Source: Paenibacillus sp. G2S3 (GTDB lineage Bacteria > Bacillota > Bacilli > Paenibacillales > Paenibacillaceae). From it: a DNA stretch of 64,000 bases. A program made the position numbers and the translations under genes. Every line of letters starts with the position of its first letter. Within the stretch, counting starts at the first letter, position 1. The notes under the pieces are model-generated. The model had not been told where the DNA came from. It saw only the letters and a list, made by a program, of their open reading frames with translations, and did no database searches. The stretch covers positions 1,054,001 to 1,118,000 of the forward strand of contig NZ_CP126095.1 in the NCBI RefSeq assembly GCF_030123105.1. The letters run 5' to 3'. This document shows, in pieces, positions 17,321 through 25,404 of the stretch.

Positions 17321-17344
17321 CCGAGGTTAGTGCTCATAATGAAA

Positions 17345-17366
17345 AACAAATAAAGCCGCCGGATTC
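17345..17366. terminator. Left half of a bidirectional terminator split by the IS element
   Basis: The 19 bases at 17345-17363 (ending GCCGCCGGA) are the exact reverse complement of 19104-19122 (starting TCCGGCGGC). Joined, with one copy of the TTC target duplication plus TAG as the loop, they make a perfect 19-bp stem with 6-base loop and T-rich arms on both sides. It would serve both the MFS gene and the convergent gene whose stop is at 19123-19125. The IS at 17367-19097 now separates the halves. Confidence 0.85.
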
Positions 17367-17459
17367 TGAAGTGCACCCTGTCAAGTAGACAGTCTAAAAA
17401 ACAAAAAAAGAGTTAGTTTAGATACCTCAACTCGTATTACCAGAGCTGAGGTATCTTCG

Positions 17460-18314
17460 TTATGCAGCACGTCGGTATTCGTTAGGTGACAAGCCATCCA
17501 AACATTCTACGTAGCGGTAATTATTATAGTAGTAAATATATTGGCTAACCTCTGTGAGGACATCTTCATAGGTATCATACTTTGTAAGATAATAGCTTTC
17601 TGACTTGTATGTACCCCAAAAACGCTCAATAGGTTGGTTGTCCAAACATCGGCTTACACGAGACATGCTTTTCTTAAATCCGTATTTCACATGAAGTCGG
17701 TTGTACTCATGAGAAGTATACTGGAAGCCTCTGTCGCTTTGTAGAAGAGGACTTACGCCAGGGTTCTTCGCGTAAGCCCTCTTCAACGTATCCATCACGA
17801 GTTTATTGTTGTTGGAGGGGCTTAATACCCATGAGACAATGGAATTATCATATACATCAATAATAGCGCTCAAATAGGCTTTGCGCCCATTCCCGTATTT
17901 CAGTTCTGTCACATCTGTACACCATTTTGAATTAGGAGAATTGGCATCAAAGTTACGGTTCATTACATTTTCAGCTACATGGATCTCCGTAGCTTTCACA
18001 TAACTCGCTCGTTTTCTACGAATGACTGCTTTAAGCCCAAGAGCACACATAATTCGGTAATAACGCTTTTTGTTATACGGCTTTTTGAGCTTTCGGTTTA
18101 ATTGCGTGCGCATTTGACGGTAGCCAAGAATCCCTTTTCGCTTGTCATATCGTAGCTTTACTTCTTTCGCTAACGCACGAGTTTCAAGTTCTATGCAAGA
18201 GGGTTTCCATTTTAACCACTTGTAATAGGCAGATCGAGCAACCCCAGCTAACGCACACAACTTCGTAATTGCGTGACCTTTTTCTTTGTTCAGTTCTTGA
18301 ATCGCTTGATACAA
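17460..18314 (-). CDS. IS3-family transposase OrfB (DDE catalytic part)
   Basis: A retroviral-integrase-type catalytic subunit (284 aa from its first start codon), made mainly as an OrfAB fusion by -1 frameshifting. The DDE residues are Asp in KWCTDVTEL, Asp in LQSDRGFQYTS and Glu in QPIERFWGTYKSE. An HTH_21-like N-terminal part includes 'LCALAGVARSAYYKWLK'. The open frame continues upstream of 18314 to the slip site at 18368-18374. All catalytic residues are present. Confidence 0.93.
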   Translation of the reverse strand: MYQAIQELNKEKGHAITKLCALAGVARSAYYKWLKWKPSCIELETRALAKEVKLRYDKRKGILGYRQMRTQLNRKLKKPYNKKRYYRIMCALGLKAVIRRKRASYVKATEIHVAENVMNRNFDANSPNSKWCTDVTELKYGNGRKAYLSAIIDVYDNSIVSWVLSPSNNNKLVMDTLKRAYAKNPGVSPLLQSDRGFQYTSHEYNRLHVKYGFKKSMSRVSRCLDNQPIERFWGTYKSESYYLTKYDTYEDVLTEVSQYIYYYNNYRYVECLDGLSPNEYRRAA

Positions 18315-18334
18315 GTTTACTTGTCTAACAAGGG

Positions 18335-19024
18335 TTAGCGTGTATTTCGTCGCTTGATCTCCGCCAACTTTTTTGCGAAGTCATTCTCCATCTCTAGGTA
18401 TTCATTTCGCGCTTCTAGCTCTTTAATCCGTAGCTTAAGACGTTCATGGTCCTCTAGTTCTTCTACAGGCTTTTTACGACCTCGATTGTCCTGAAGAGCT
18501 TCCTCACGGCCAGCTTGATATTTCCGAACCCATGCGTAAACTTGCTGATAAGATACACCGTACTTTTCAATCGCTTTCTGATAATCCAATTCATTAGCGA
18601 TGGTATATTGTGCAATTTCAATACGTTCTTCGAAAGTTGTTTTACGCCCTTTGTTCATATGAGATAGTCCTTTTCCTTTATGTGTAGGTTTTAATTCTAT
18701 CTCATTAGTATACTTGGTAATCCATTTAATCAAAACACTTCTACTTGAAATATGATGCTTGTTTGTCGCCTCTTCAACGGAGAAACGACCAGACAACACT
18801 TCGTTAACAGCAGCTAGTTTGAATTCCTTAGAGTATGTTTTCCATGTTCTCGATTCCTTTAACCCGTCCAAACCATCTGCTTTATATTTCCTAATCCATT
18901 CTCTAATCGTGTGCGAACTAAGACCTCGCTGTTTTGCCTCATAGTTTGGATTCGACTTGTGCTCAAGGCACAGCCGTACGACATGTAATTTTACTTCTAA
19001 AGATGCTGGACTTCTTTTAGACAT
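18335..19024 (-). CDS. IS3-family OrfA (DNA-binding part)
   Basis: A 229-aa protein with two helix-turn-helix units ('SSHTIREWIRKYKADGLDGLKE' and 'VSYQQVYAWVRKYQAGREEAL') and a C-terminal leucine-zipper-like coil ('LRIKELEARNEYLEMENDFAKKL'). It binds the IS ends and joins OrfB after frameshifting. The start at 19024 (MSKRSPA) is set by AAGGGAG eight bases upstream; ATG 19042 has no site. It is longer than the usual ~170-residue OrfA because the HTH unit is doubled. Confidence 0.9.
   Translation of the reverse strand: MSKRSPASLEVKLHVVRLCLEHKSNPNYEAKQRGLSSHTIREWIRKYKADGLDGLKESRTWKTYSKEFKLAAVNEVLSGRFSVEEATNKHHISSRSVLIKWITKYTNEIELKPTHKGKGLSHMNKGRKTTFEERIEIAQYTIANELDYQKAIEKYGVSYQQVYAWVRKYQAGREEALQDNRGRKKPVEELEDHERLKLRIKELEARNEYLEMENDFAKKLAEIKRRNTR
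18368..18374 (-). promoter_or_regulatory. Programmed -1 ribosomal frameshift site A AAA AAG
   Basis: On the minus strand AAAAAAG lies within the Ala-Lys-Lys codons near the end of orfA (GCA AAA AAG). The orfB frame is -1 relative to orfA, so slipping here joins both frames into one OrfAB transposase. This is the classical IS150-type signal. Confidence 0.85.
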
Positions 19025-19122
19025 TAGAAAAACTCCCTTCATTGTAGCAGTAGAAGTTTTTGTTTTTTCTACTGTCTACTATGAAGGGAGCATATCATTC
19101 TAGTCCGGCGGCTTTATTTGTT

Positions 19123-19527
19123 CTAATCTCCCTGTGATCCGTTTATGATGTCCGTTCCAGGCATACCATCCACAGGTGGTGAAGCCGGGTCGATGATGGA
19201 TCCTGGATACACCTCATCTGCATCAGGAATGTCTTCCAGAGGCGCTTCCTCCTCTTCCATCTCTAGTAGCTCCTCGTCCTCAGCGTAATCGATATCGCTG
19301 CTTGTTAGTCCTGCCGTTTCAGCAGCCAGAATTGCATCGGATTCCAGTAAGTCATTTCTTTCGAGCATTTCCTCCGGTTGGTTTAAACCAATATCCGCCG
19401 CCAAATATTTATCGCCAACCAACGCGGGGTCGGCATCTTCATTGACGACATCCTCTGCATCAATATCGGCATGTATATAACGCTCATATGCAAAATCGGC
19501 TTCAGTTTTATTAGGTGTATCTTCCAT
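19123..19527 (-). CDS. Acidic hypothetical protein
   Basis: A 134-aa strongly acidic soluble protein, with runs such as EDEELLEMEEEEAPLED, no cysteine and no membrane segment. It ends 'DIINGSQGD'. I recognise no domain. The acidic, low-complexity C-terminal half suggests a disordered protein. The stop codon abuts the split terminator. The 225-base gap to the kinase gene at 19753 is AT-rich and holds no obvious structure. Confidence 0.6.
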   Translation of the reverse strand: MEDTPNKTEADFAYERYIHADIDAEDVVNEDADPALVGDKYLAADIGLNQPEEMLERNDLLESDAILAAETAGLTSSDIDYAEDEELLEMEEEEAPLEDIPDADEVYPGSIIDPASPPVDGMPGTDIINGSQGD

Positions 19528-19752
19528 AGCCGTTCACTCCCTCAGTTAGATAAGTTTTAGACTTCTTATATGTATCTTTACCCGAATGCCTATGATCGAA
19601 TCGTCTTACAAATAATCAGGGGAATAACACTGATAAATAACGTCTTTTTTCGAGAAAATTTACAAGAATAGGCAGGAATAGTGCGAAGGTTGTCGAAATT
19701 AAGAAGCATATATGAACATTTAAACAACTAATGAATTTACTGAGGTGCTACG

Positions 19753-21651
19753 ATGAAGTTGCCAAAACCAAAGATAGCGGCTACTTTGCTATTATTTCTA
19801 TTGCTAACTGCAATAGTGCCTTACGGTGCGGCGATAGTGAGTGCTGGATCTTCAGACTCTGCGCTACCAAGTTGGGAGATTAGATTTGGAAATACAGAAG
19901 CAGAGACTGTCGAAGAAGCTGTAGCAGCTTCAGACGATGAATGGATTCGCGTAACGCCTCATGATAGCAAACCAGAGACTCCAAGAGGTACATCCTCAGC
20001 GTGGCTCCGGTTTTCTTTGCCGCAAATGAGTGAGAAATCAGCGTTATTCATTAATAAGGTATATGGAAATAGCGTCAAGGCTTATGTGAATAACGCGTTA
20101 GTATATGATTCTGAGAATAAATATAATTTCAACGGCAGCAAAATTTTAATTCCTCTATCCAAAGAAGATGGAGGACAAGAACTATATATATGGACCCAGG
20201 GAGGTAGCAAGGATTTAGGGATAGAAGGCGAAATAAGAGTAGATCGCTATAGTAAGCTGTTGTCCATTTATGTGAAGCAGGGCTTAATGGATATCATCTT
20301 TGGGACGACGTTTATCTTTATAGCTATTGTCTTGTTGATTTGCTCATTATTCTTGAGAAAAGGATTTTTTACGGACGGATTTTTGTTAGTGATCATTCTT
20401 TTATCCATTGGAATCATAGTGGTTACGTATTCTTCATTCTTGCCGATCATCCTCGGGGATTATGGGAAAATCGTGCTTATCTTCTTTGATTTAGCCTTGT
20501 ATACCTTATTGCCAACCTTAACATTTTATTTTGAGAAAGTGTTCGGTTCAGGGAAGAAACAAATCGTCACTCGATTCCGCAAGTTTCAGATGCTGTATTC
20601 TATATTCTGTTTTTCACTAATGGTTATTAATATCCTTCTGTCGTACCAGCTGGAAGACTTTTATAGAATCATGACTGCTAACGTTTTAGGTATTCTTATG
20701 ATTGTGCAATTTATATTATTGTTAAGCTTGGCGTTTATTCATACTTATCGGGGTAACGGGGATGCTATTGTTTTCACCGCAGGTTTTACTATATTTGCAT
20801 TTGTATCTCTAGGCGAATTAGTCGTGTACTACATATCCAGAGAAACCTATCAATTATATTGGTGGAAGTGGGGGATGATGTTTTTCGTATTATCCTTAAT
20901 CGTCATTCTGGGCAGAAGGTTTACGAGAAACCATGAACAACTCGTTGAATATTCTCGAAAGCTTGAGACGTTCAATAATGATTTGCAGCGTTCCGAGAAA
21001 ATGGAAATTATAAGTGAATTAGCGGCTTCTGTGGCGCATGAGGTGCGCAATCCCTTGCAGGTAACCCGTGGTTTCCTTCAGATCCTAGGAGAACGGTCAG
21101 ATCATAAGGAGAGAGAATATATGCACATGGCCATCGCAGAACTGGACAGAGCCACGGTTATTATCTCGGACTTCCTTACCTTTGCTAAGCCGGGGCTAGA
21201 GACCATTGAGAGGCTTGATGTATCCGAAGAGTTACGGCATGTGTCGGGTATTCTCTCTCCGCTTGCGAATTTGCAAGGGGGAGTCATTGAACTTGACCTG
21301 CAGTCGGAACTCTGTGTGATTGGATCGTCTGCCAAATTCAAGCAAGCATTTATTAATATTATAAAAAATAGCATCGAAGCCATACAGGATAATGGACTTA
21401 TTAGAATTACAGCCTGGAAATCCGAAGGCCATGTAATGATCAGTGTACGTGATAATGGGGAAGGAATGAGTAGTAGTGAACTGGCCCGATTGGGTGAGCC
21501 TTATTACTCTAATAAAACAAAAGGAACAGGGCTTGGACTTATGGTAACCTTCCGAATTATTGAGGCGATGGAAGGGACAACAGAGTTTCAGAGTGAGAAG
21601 GGGGAAGGAACGGAGATTATTATTAAATTGCCAAAGTATAGAAAAAATTAG
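19753..21651 (+). CDS. Orphan sensor histidine kinase 1 (7TM-type sensor)
   Basis: A 632-aa membrane kinase. Order: signal peptide (1-31), an extracytoplasmic domain of ~140 residues resembling 7TMR-DISM sensors, seven to eight membrane segments (~175-395), a short coil, HisKA and HATPase_c. The H box is ASVAHEVRNPLQVTRGFLQ with phospho-accepting His429. Then N box NIIKNSIEAI, G1 DNGEGM and G2 GTGLGLMV. The H-box sequence and the lack of a neighbouring response regulator resemble the sporulation kinases that feed Spo0F; this is inference. The ribosome site GAGGTGC is shared with the paralogue downstream. Confidence 0.9.
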   Translation: MKLPKPKIAATLLLFLLLTAIVPYGAAIVSAGSSDSALPSWEIRFGNTEAETVEEAVAASDDEWIRVTPHDSKPETPRGTSSAWLRFSLPQMSEKSALFINKVYGNSVKAYVNNALVYDSENKYNFNGSKILIPLSKEDGGQELYIWTQGGSKDLGIEGEIRVDRYSKLLSIYVKQGLMDIIFGTTFIFIAIVLLICSLFLRKGFFTDGFLLVIILLSIGIIVVTYSSFLPIILGDYGKIVLIFFDLALYTLLPTLTFYFEKVFGSGKKQIVTRFRKFQMLYSIFCFSLMVINILLSYQLEDFYRIMTANVLGILMIVQFILLLSLAFIHTYRGNGDAIVFTAGFTIFAFVSLGELVVYYISRETYQLYWWKWGMMFFVLSLIVILGRRFTRNHEQLVEYSRKLETFNNDLQRSEKMEIISELAASVAHEVRNPLQVTRGFLQILGERSDHKEREYMHMAIAELDRATVIISDFLTFAKPGLETIERLDVSEELRHVSGILSPLANLQGGVIELDLQSELCVIGSSAKFKQAFINIIKNSIEAIQDNGLIRITAWKSEGHVMISVRDNGEGMSSSELARLGEPYYSNKTKGTGLGLMVTFRIIEAMEGTTEFQSEKGEGTEIIIKLPKYRKN

Positions 21652-21755
21652 GAGAACTTAATGTTTATTCCGTTTTTTAGGAGGAAAGGGTAGTGTAGTG
21701 AGCGAAGTAGTACACACAGAATATTGTTTCTGAAACTTCCTTCTGAGGTGCCTAT

Positions 21756-23675
21756 ATGCGCTTGATGGTTAGAATACTCCACATTACAATCACCCTTTCT
21801 TTCCTCCTTCTAGGTTATGGCTCTATCATTGTATCGGCGGCGAACCCATATCCATCTCAAGAAATTACAAAGTGGCAAATGAAATGGGAGGCAGAAGCAG
21901 GAGACACGGGAAAAGAGATTCCGTGGAGTGAAGGCCAGCAAAACTGGATGAACGTAGATTCTAAGAAGGGACTCCCGGAGTTACCTTCAGGGTTATCCTC
22001 TTCTTGGACCCGTATTTCCTTACCCGATTTTGAATATGTGTCTCCTTCAGTGTATATCGATACTTTATATGCTCTTCATGTGAGAGTGTATGTGGAGGAT
22101 CGTTTGATCTTCGAAGAGAATCGTAAATATATCAAGGATAACTATTCTTTGCTGTTGCCTTTAAGTAAAGAAGATAACGGGAAAACACTGTATATCTGGA
22201 CAGCAACGATGCAAGACAGAATTGGAATTAAAGAAAGTGTAGTGATTGGTGAACACAGTCAATTAGTTAATGAGTATATTGAGAATGGACTAAGTGATGT
22301 GATTTTGGGCTGCGCTTTTTTTCTGGTGGCTATCGTTCTATTTATAAGTGCTCTATACATAAACAAAGATTATTTCTCTAGTATTGCTTCACTAGCGGTG
22401 GTTATAGCGGCTACCGGGATTCTTTCTATAACCTACTCCCCTTTCATCTATATCTTTTACAGTAAATTGGGGCCGATCAGTAATGTATGTTTGGATTTAG
22501 CTCTTTTTTCACTTCTACCAGCGCTTACTTTTTTATTTGAAAAATTATTCGGTAGTGGTAAGTTCGCTGTCATTCGAAAATTTCGTCAATTTCAAGTACT
22601 GTACTCCTCATTTTGTTTGTTATGTCTTTTAATCAATCTCCTATCGAATAATCGTTATATTGAGTTCTATTATTTTGTTTCTACCACCATCATAGGGTTC
22701 ATCCTCATTCTTCAGTTCATCCTGTTGATCGCATGTGTGATCATGTTCTCTCTTAAAGGAAATAAAGATGCTATTGTTTTTTCCATTGGATTTGGAATCG
22801 CTGCGTTTACTGTAGTTGCAGAGCTACTATGGTATTACATCCAAAAAGGGAACTACGATTTGTTCTTATGGAAGTGGGGGCTGGTTGCTTTCATTATTTC
22901 CCTGATCGTAATTCTGGAACGAAAATTGACCTATAGCCATCAACAGGTTATTAATTATTCTAGAGAGCTAGAGCGTTTCAATAATGAATTGGAGCGTTCA
23001 GAAAAAATGGAGATCATTAGCGAGCTTGCTGCATCCGTAGCGCATGAAGTACGAAACCCACTACAGGTCACTCGGGGTTTTCTTCAGCTGCTTAGCGAAA
23101 AATCCCTTAACGAAGAACAAATTTATATGTCAATGGCCTTAAGCGAACTAGATCGCGCCTCTAATATTATTACTGACTTCTTGACCTTTGCTAAACCAGA
23201 ATTTGAGACGATCTCTAGTCTGAATTTATATGACGAATTCAAGCATATTGAGAGTATTATGCAGCCCCTTTGTCACATCAATGGTGGGAAAATGATTCTG
23301 GATGTATCCGGCCAATTATGGGTAAAAGGAAATTCCTCGAAATTTAAGCAGGCGTTCATCAACATTATCAAGAACAGCATTGAATCATTCCGTGAGGAAG
23401 GGTTCATTTATATGTCAGTGTACGGTGAAGATGATAAGGTGATTGTTCACATTAAAGACAACGGGGAAGGCATGGACGCTGATGTTCTGCACCGACTCGG
23501 AGAACCATATTTCACTAAGAAAAATAAAGGGACAGGTTTAGGATTAATGGTCACTTTCCGCATTATTGAAGCTATGCAAGGCGAAGTGAGATTTACAAGC
23601 AAAAAAGGAGTAGGAACCGAATCCATTACCATACTGCCATTGGCAGAAGCTCCGGATGATTCCTACTCCCTATGA
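21756..23675 (+). CDS. Orphan sensor histidine kinase 2, tandem paralogue
   Basis: A 639-aa protein collinear with kinase 1 over its whole length: signal peptide, sensor domain ('SSSWTRISLPDFEYVSPSVYIDT'), membrane block, H box ASVAHEVRNPLQVTRGFLQ (His430), N box and 'KGTGLGLMVTFRIIEAMQG'. The kinase core is much closer to kinase 1 than the sensor part, so ligand recognition has probably diverged after duplication. Its ribosome-site region (TCTGAGGTGC) also matches that of kinase 1. No response regulator follows; its stop lies 16 bases from the convergent NHLP gene with no terminator visible. Confidence 0.9.
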   Translation: MRLMVRILHITITLSFLLLGYGSIIVSAANPYPSQEITKWQMKWEAEAGDTGKEIPWSEGQQNWMNVDSKKGLPELPSGLSSSWTRISLPDFEYVSPSVYIDTLYALHVRVYVEDRLIFEENRKYIKDNYSLLLPLSKEDNGKTLYIWTATMQDRIGIKESVVIGEHSQLVNEYIENGLSDVILGCAFFLVAIVLFISALYINKDYFSSIASLAVVIAATGILSITYSPFIYIFYSKLGPISNVCLDLALFSLLPALTFLFEKLFGSGKFAVIRKFRQFQVLYSSFCLLCLLINLLSNNRYIEFYYFVSTTIIGFILILQFILLIACVIMFSLKGNKDAIVFSIGFGIAAFTVVAELLWYYIQKGNYDLFLWKWGLVAFIISLIVILERKLTYSHQQVINYSRELERFNNELERSEKMEIISELAASVAHEVRNPLQVTRGFLQLLSEKSLNEEQIYMSMALSELDRASNIITDFLTFAKPEFETISSLNLYDEFKHIESIMQPLCHINGGKMILDVSGQLWVKGNSSKFKQAFINIIKNSIESFREEGFIYMSVYGEDDKVIVHIKDNGEGMDADVLHRLGEPYFTKKNKGTGLGLMVTFRIIEAMQGEVRFTSKKGVGTESITILPLAEAPDDSYSL

Positions 23676-23691
23676 GGTTAATCTTGCTGTC

Positions 23692-23931
23692 TTACCAAGA
23701 ACCGCGTGGTGCTGCGGTTGCTTTCAATACATCTGATGATGGACTTGGTGGAATTACAAGATAGAATTCATTTGAACCTTCTTCAACGGCTTTCAAAGTA
23801 ACACTGTCAGGAATGATTACGCCTAGCGCTTCTTGGAGAGCTGCTTTTGGATCTGCTAGTAATCTTTGCTTGAAACTTGGATCTTCCCATGCCTTTTGAA
23901 TGACTTGATTTCTAAGAACTGCTTCTGACAT
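23692..23931 (-). CDS. NHLP-leader RiPP-like precursor peptide
   Basis: A 79-residue peptide with the nitrile-hydratase-like leader: RNQVIQKAWEDPSFKQRLL, ADPKAALQEALGV, then 'LKAVEEGSNEFYLVIPPSP'. These match the NHLP/TOMM propeptide family used as recognition leaders by RiPP enzymes. The remaining tail, SSDVLKATAAPRGSW, is short and has no Cys and few Ser/Thr, so an azole or lanthionine core is unlikely. A tail ending in Trp after a short Pro-rich linker seems typical of stand-alone NHLP peptides. The start at 23931 follows GGAAAGGGTGA; TTG 23949 lies on that site. It is the second gene of a unit led by a class I isoprenoid-like enzyme. No maturase or exporter of a known class is adjacent. 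Confidence 0.82.
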   Translation of the reverse strand: MSEAVLRNQVIQKAWEDPSFKQRLLADPKAALQEALGVIIPDSVTLKAVEEGSNEFYLVIPPSPSSDVLKATAAPRGSW

Positions 23932-24025
23932 AATAATCACCCTTTCCAAAATGTATATATTTACCTTTAATAATATAACATAGCAATTGTGCTAATACTA
24001 TTCTTTTTATTACAAAATAATAGAA

Positions 24026-24967
24026 TTATTGTATATTTTTTGACAAAAAATAAAATAAGCCGCCACCTTGTAAAAGCTGCTTCTCTGCTTCGATGGAATC
24101 GGAGATCTGTTGTAAGTTAGTCACCAGCATGGAGTGGAACGCTAAGAGATGGGGGACATCCAAACTGGAAGCCATCACTTTGCGATGGGTATCCTGCGCT
24201 AATTCGGCATAGGTACGTAGTCCGTTTGCCGTAAACAGGAAGAATTCGACTTCTTTTGATGTGAGTGTGGTTGCTTTATCAGTGGATAGATAGCTTCGTG
24301 TGAGTGAGAGGAGACAATTATAATTATAACTGCCTTCTGATAAATCTTCGTTCCAGTCTTCATAGTCGTCAAGCATTTGCAGTGTAAGCAGAACAGAATC
24401 GATCATTTCCTCAGACTGCGGTACAAGAGAATCCTTACCTGATAGCAGAAGGGCAGCGGTACTGGATAGTTTGAGCGGACTGGCTTTATAAGAAATTTTA
24501 ATCCGATCGTTAAGAAAATAGTCGCTGGCGGTTTCATTACTGACACTGTCTGCCCATTGAGTAATATAACGATTGAACGAGGTCCAGAAAGAGGAGTCAT
24601 TCGGCAACAAACCTCTGTAGATATTCAAAAATTCAACATAGAGTAGGTTCGCCAAAGGTAGTCTTTCGTATGTAGAGGATTCTTTGCTGTCCATCAGGTC
24701 ATCCTGTATGAAAAAATATAACATGAAGAAGACATTGCCCATCGACATTTGATGGGTAATTTCTGCTGAGAGTCCGCAGCCTTTCTGAAGCCAAAAGGGT
24801 AATAGATAACATATGTAATTTTTGTGGCTTTCCGCATTGAATACGTTAAAATGTTCAAGATAGGACATGCCTTGTGAATTTAGAGGCTCTGGAAATTCGG
24901 AGATGATCTTTCTGCTCTCTTGAAATACTAAGCGGAGTTCTTCTTCGTAATCATTTAGCCAATCCAT
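24026..24967 (-). CDS. Class I isoprenoid-synthase-like enzyme paired with the NHLP peptide
   Basis: A 313-aa mostly helical protein with two Asp-rich motifs in the spacing of prenyl and terpene synthases: DDLMD at residues 89-93 (in FFIQDDLMDSKES) and DDYED at 200-204 (in LQMLDDYEDWNEDL). Both fit DDxxD, which binds Mg and diphosphate. The rest is too diverged to name a product; no signal peptide. It could act on an allylic diphosphate as a synthase, or attach a prenyl group. GGAGGG precedes the ATG, and TTGTAA-N17-TATAAT lies upstream. It leads the NHLP gene by 94 bases. The fold call rests on motifs only. Confidence 0.72.
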   Translation of the reverse strand: MDWLNDYEEELRLVFQESRKIISEFPEPLNSQGMSYLEHFNVFNAESHKNYICYLLPFWLQKGCGLSAEITHQMSMGNVFFMLYFFIQDDLMDSKESSTYERLPLANLLYVEFLNIYRGLLPNDSSFWTSFNRYITQWADSVSNETASDYFLNDRIKISYKASPLKLSSTAALLLSGKDSLVPQSEEMIDSVLLTLQMLDDYEDWNEDLSEGSYNYNCLLSLTRSYLSTDKATTLTSKEVEFFLFTANGLRTYAELAQDTHRKVMASSLDVPHLLAFHSMLVTNLQQISDSIEAEKQLLQGGGLFYFLSKNIQ

Positions 24968-25015
24968 TGCATCCCTCCTACAATTAAACTACAAAAAACT
25001 GGTTCTTTCGCCCTG

Positions 25016-25044
25016 ATTATATCCTTCTCTTTATTCCATTACAA
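25016..25044 (-). promoter_or_regulatory. Sigma-A promoter of the isoprenoid-like/NHLP unit
   Basis: On the minus strand TTGTAA (25044-25039) and TATAAT (25021-25016) are separated by 17 bases, giving a start near 25009 and a ~40-base leader to the ATG at 24967. Confidence 0.7.
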
Positions 25045-25070
25045 CTAAAATTTAGGAGGTTTCAGGACAA

Positions 25071-25364
25071 ATGGAGTGCTATACTTTTGGCCAAATGCTT
25101 ATGAATATTCGAATGGGGCAAAAGGCTGAGACGCCAGACGGCCGCATTGTGATGCGTACCTCAGCAGGACTTATTTGGACAAGTGGGATTTTGAATGGGA
25201 AAACAGTAGAAATCAAAGATTATTTGTTCTCTGATCTGTGGCAAATCTATGAGGATGAGGAAAGTAAGAAAGAGGGAATTGGCAGAGAAAAGCATGAAAA
25301 ACGGGAGCGGGAGATGCTTGAAAATCAATATGAAGAGCTGCGCTTAGCGAGTCGGAAACGCTGA
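25071..25364 (+). CDS. Small hypothetical protein
   Basis: A 97-aa protein starting MECYTFGQMLMNIRMGQKAE with a strong TTTAGGAGGTTTC ribosome site. The N-terminal 60 residues look globular, and the last 35 are highly charged (KKEGIGREKHEKREREML...), probably helical. No family recognised. It is divergent from the isoprenoid-like gene with a shared 103-base region, so co-regulation is possible but unproven. Confidence 0.6.
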   Translation: MECYTFGQMLMNIRMGQKAETPDGRIVMRTSAGLIWTSGILNGKTVEIKDYLFSDLWQIYEDEESKKEGIGREKHEKREREMLENQYEELRLASRKR

Positions 25365-25382
25365 ATTCAGCGTTCGACTCGC
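25347..25382. other. Stem-loop overlapping the stop codon of the small gene
   Basis: GCGAGTCG (25347-25354) pairs with CGACTCGC (25375-25382), enclosing a second stem ACGCTGAATTCAGCGT. There is no T run on either strand, so it may be a transcript-end stabiliser or a weak terminator between the convergent small gene and the GH20 gene. Confidence 0.5.
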
Positions 25383-25404
25383 CAATTGCAGCAAGGATGA
25401 GGAA

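Larger units (their letters stand above)
17367..19097 (-). mobile_element. Complete IS3-family insertion sequence (IS150-like), 1,731 bp
   Basis: Imperfect terminal inverted repeats start TGAAGTGCACCCTGTCAAG on the left and TGATATGCTCCCTTCATAG (reverse strand) on the right; both continue AGTAGACAGT and then into A-rich sequence. Ends are TG...CA as usual for IS3. A 3-bp target duplication, TTC, flanks it (17364-17366 and 19098-19100). Two overlapping frames, orfA and orfB, run on the minus strand with an A6G slip site. Nothing is visibly broken, so it may be active. The insertion sits inside the loop of a terminator. Confidence 0.93.
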
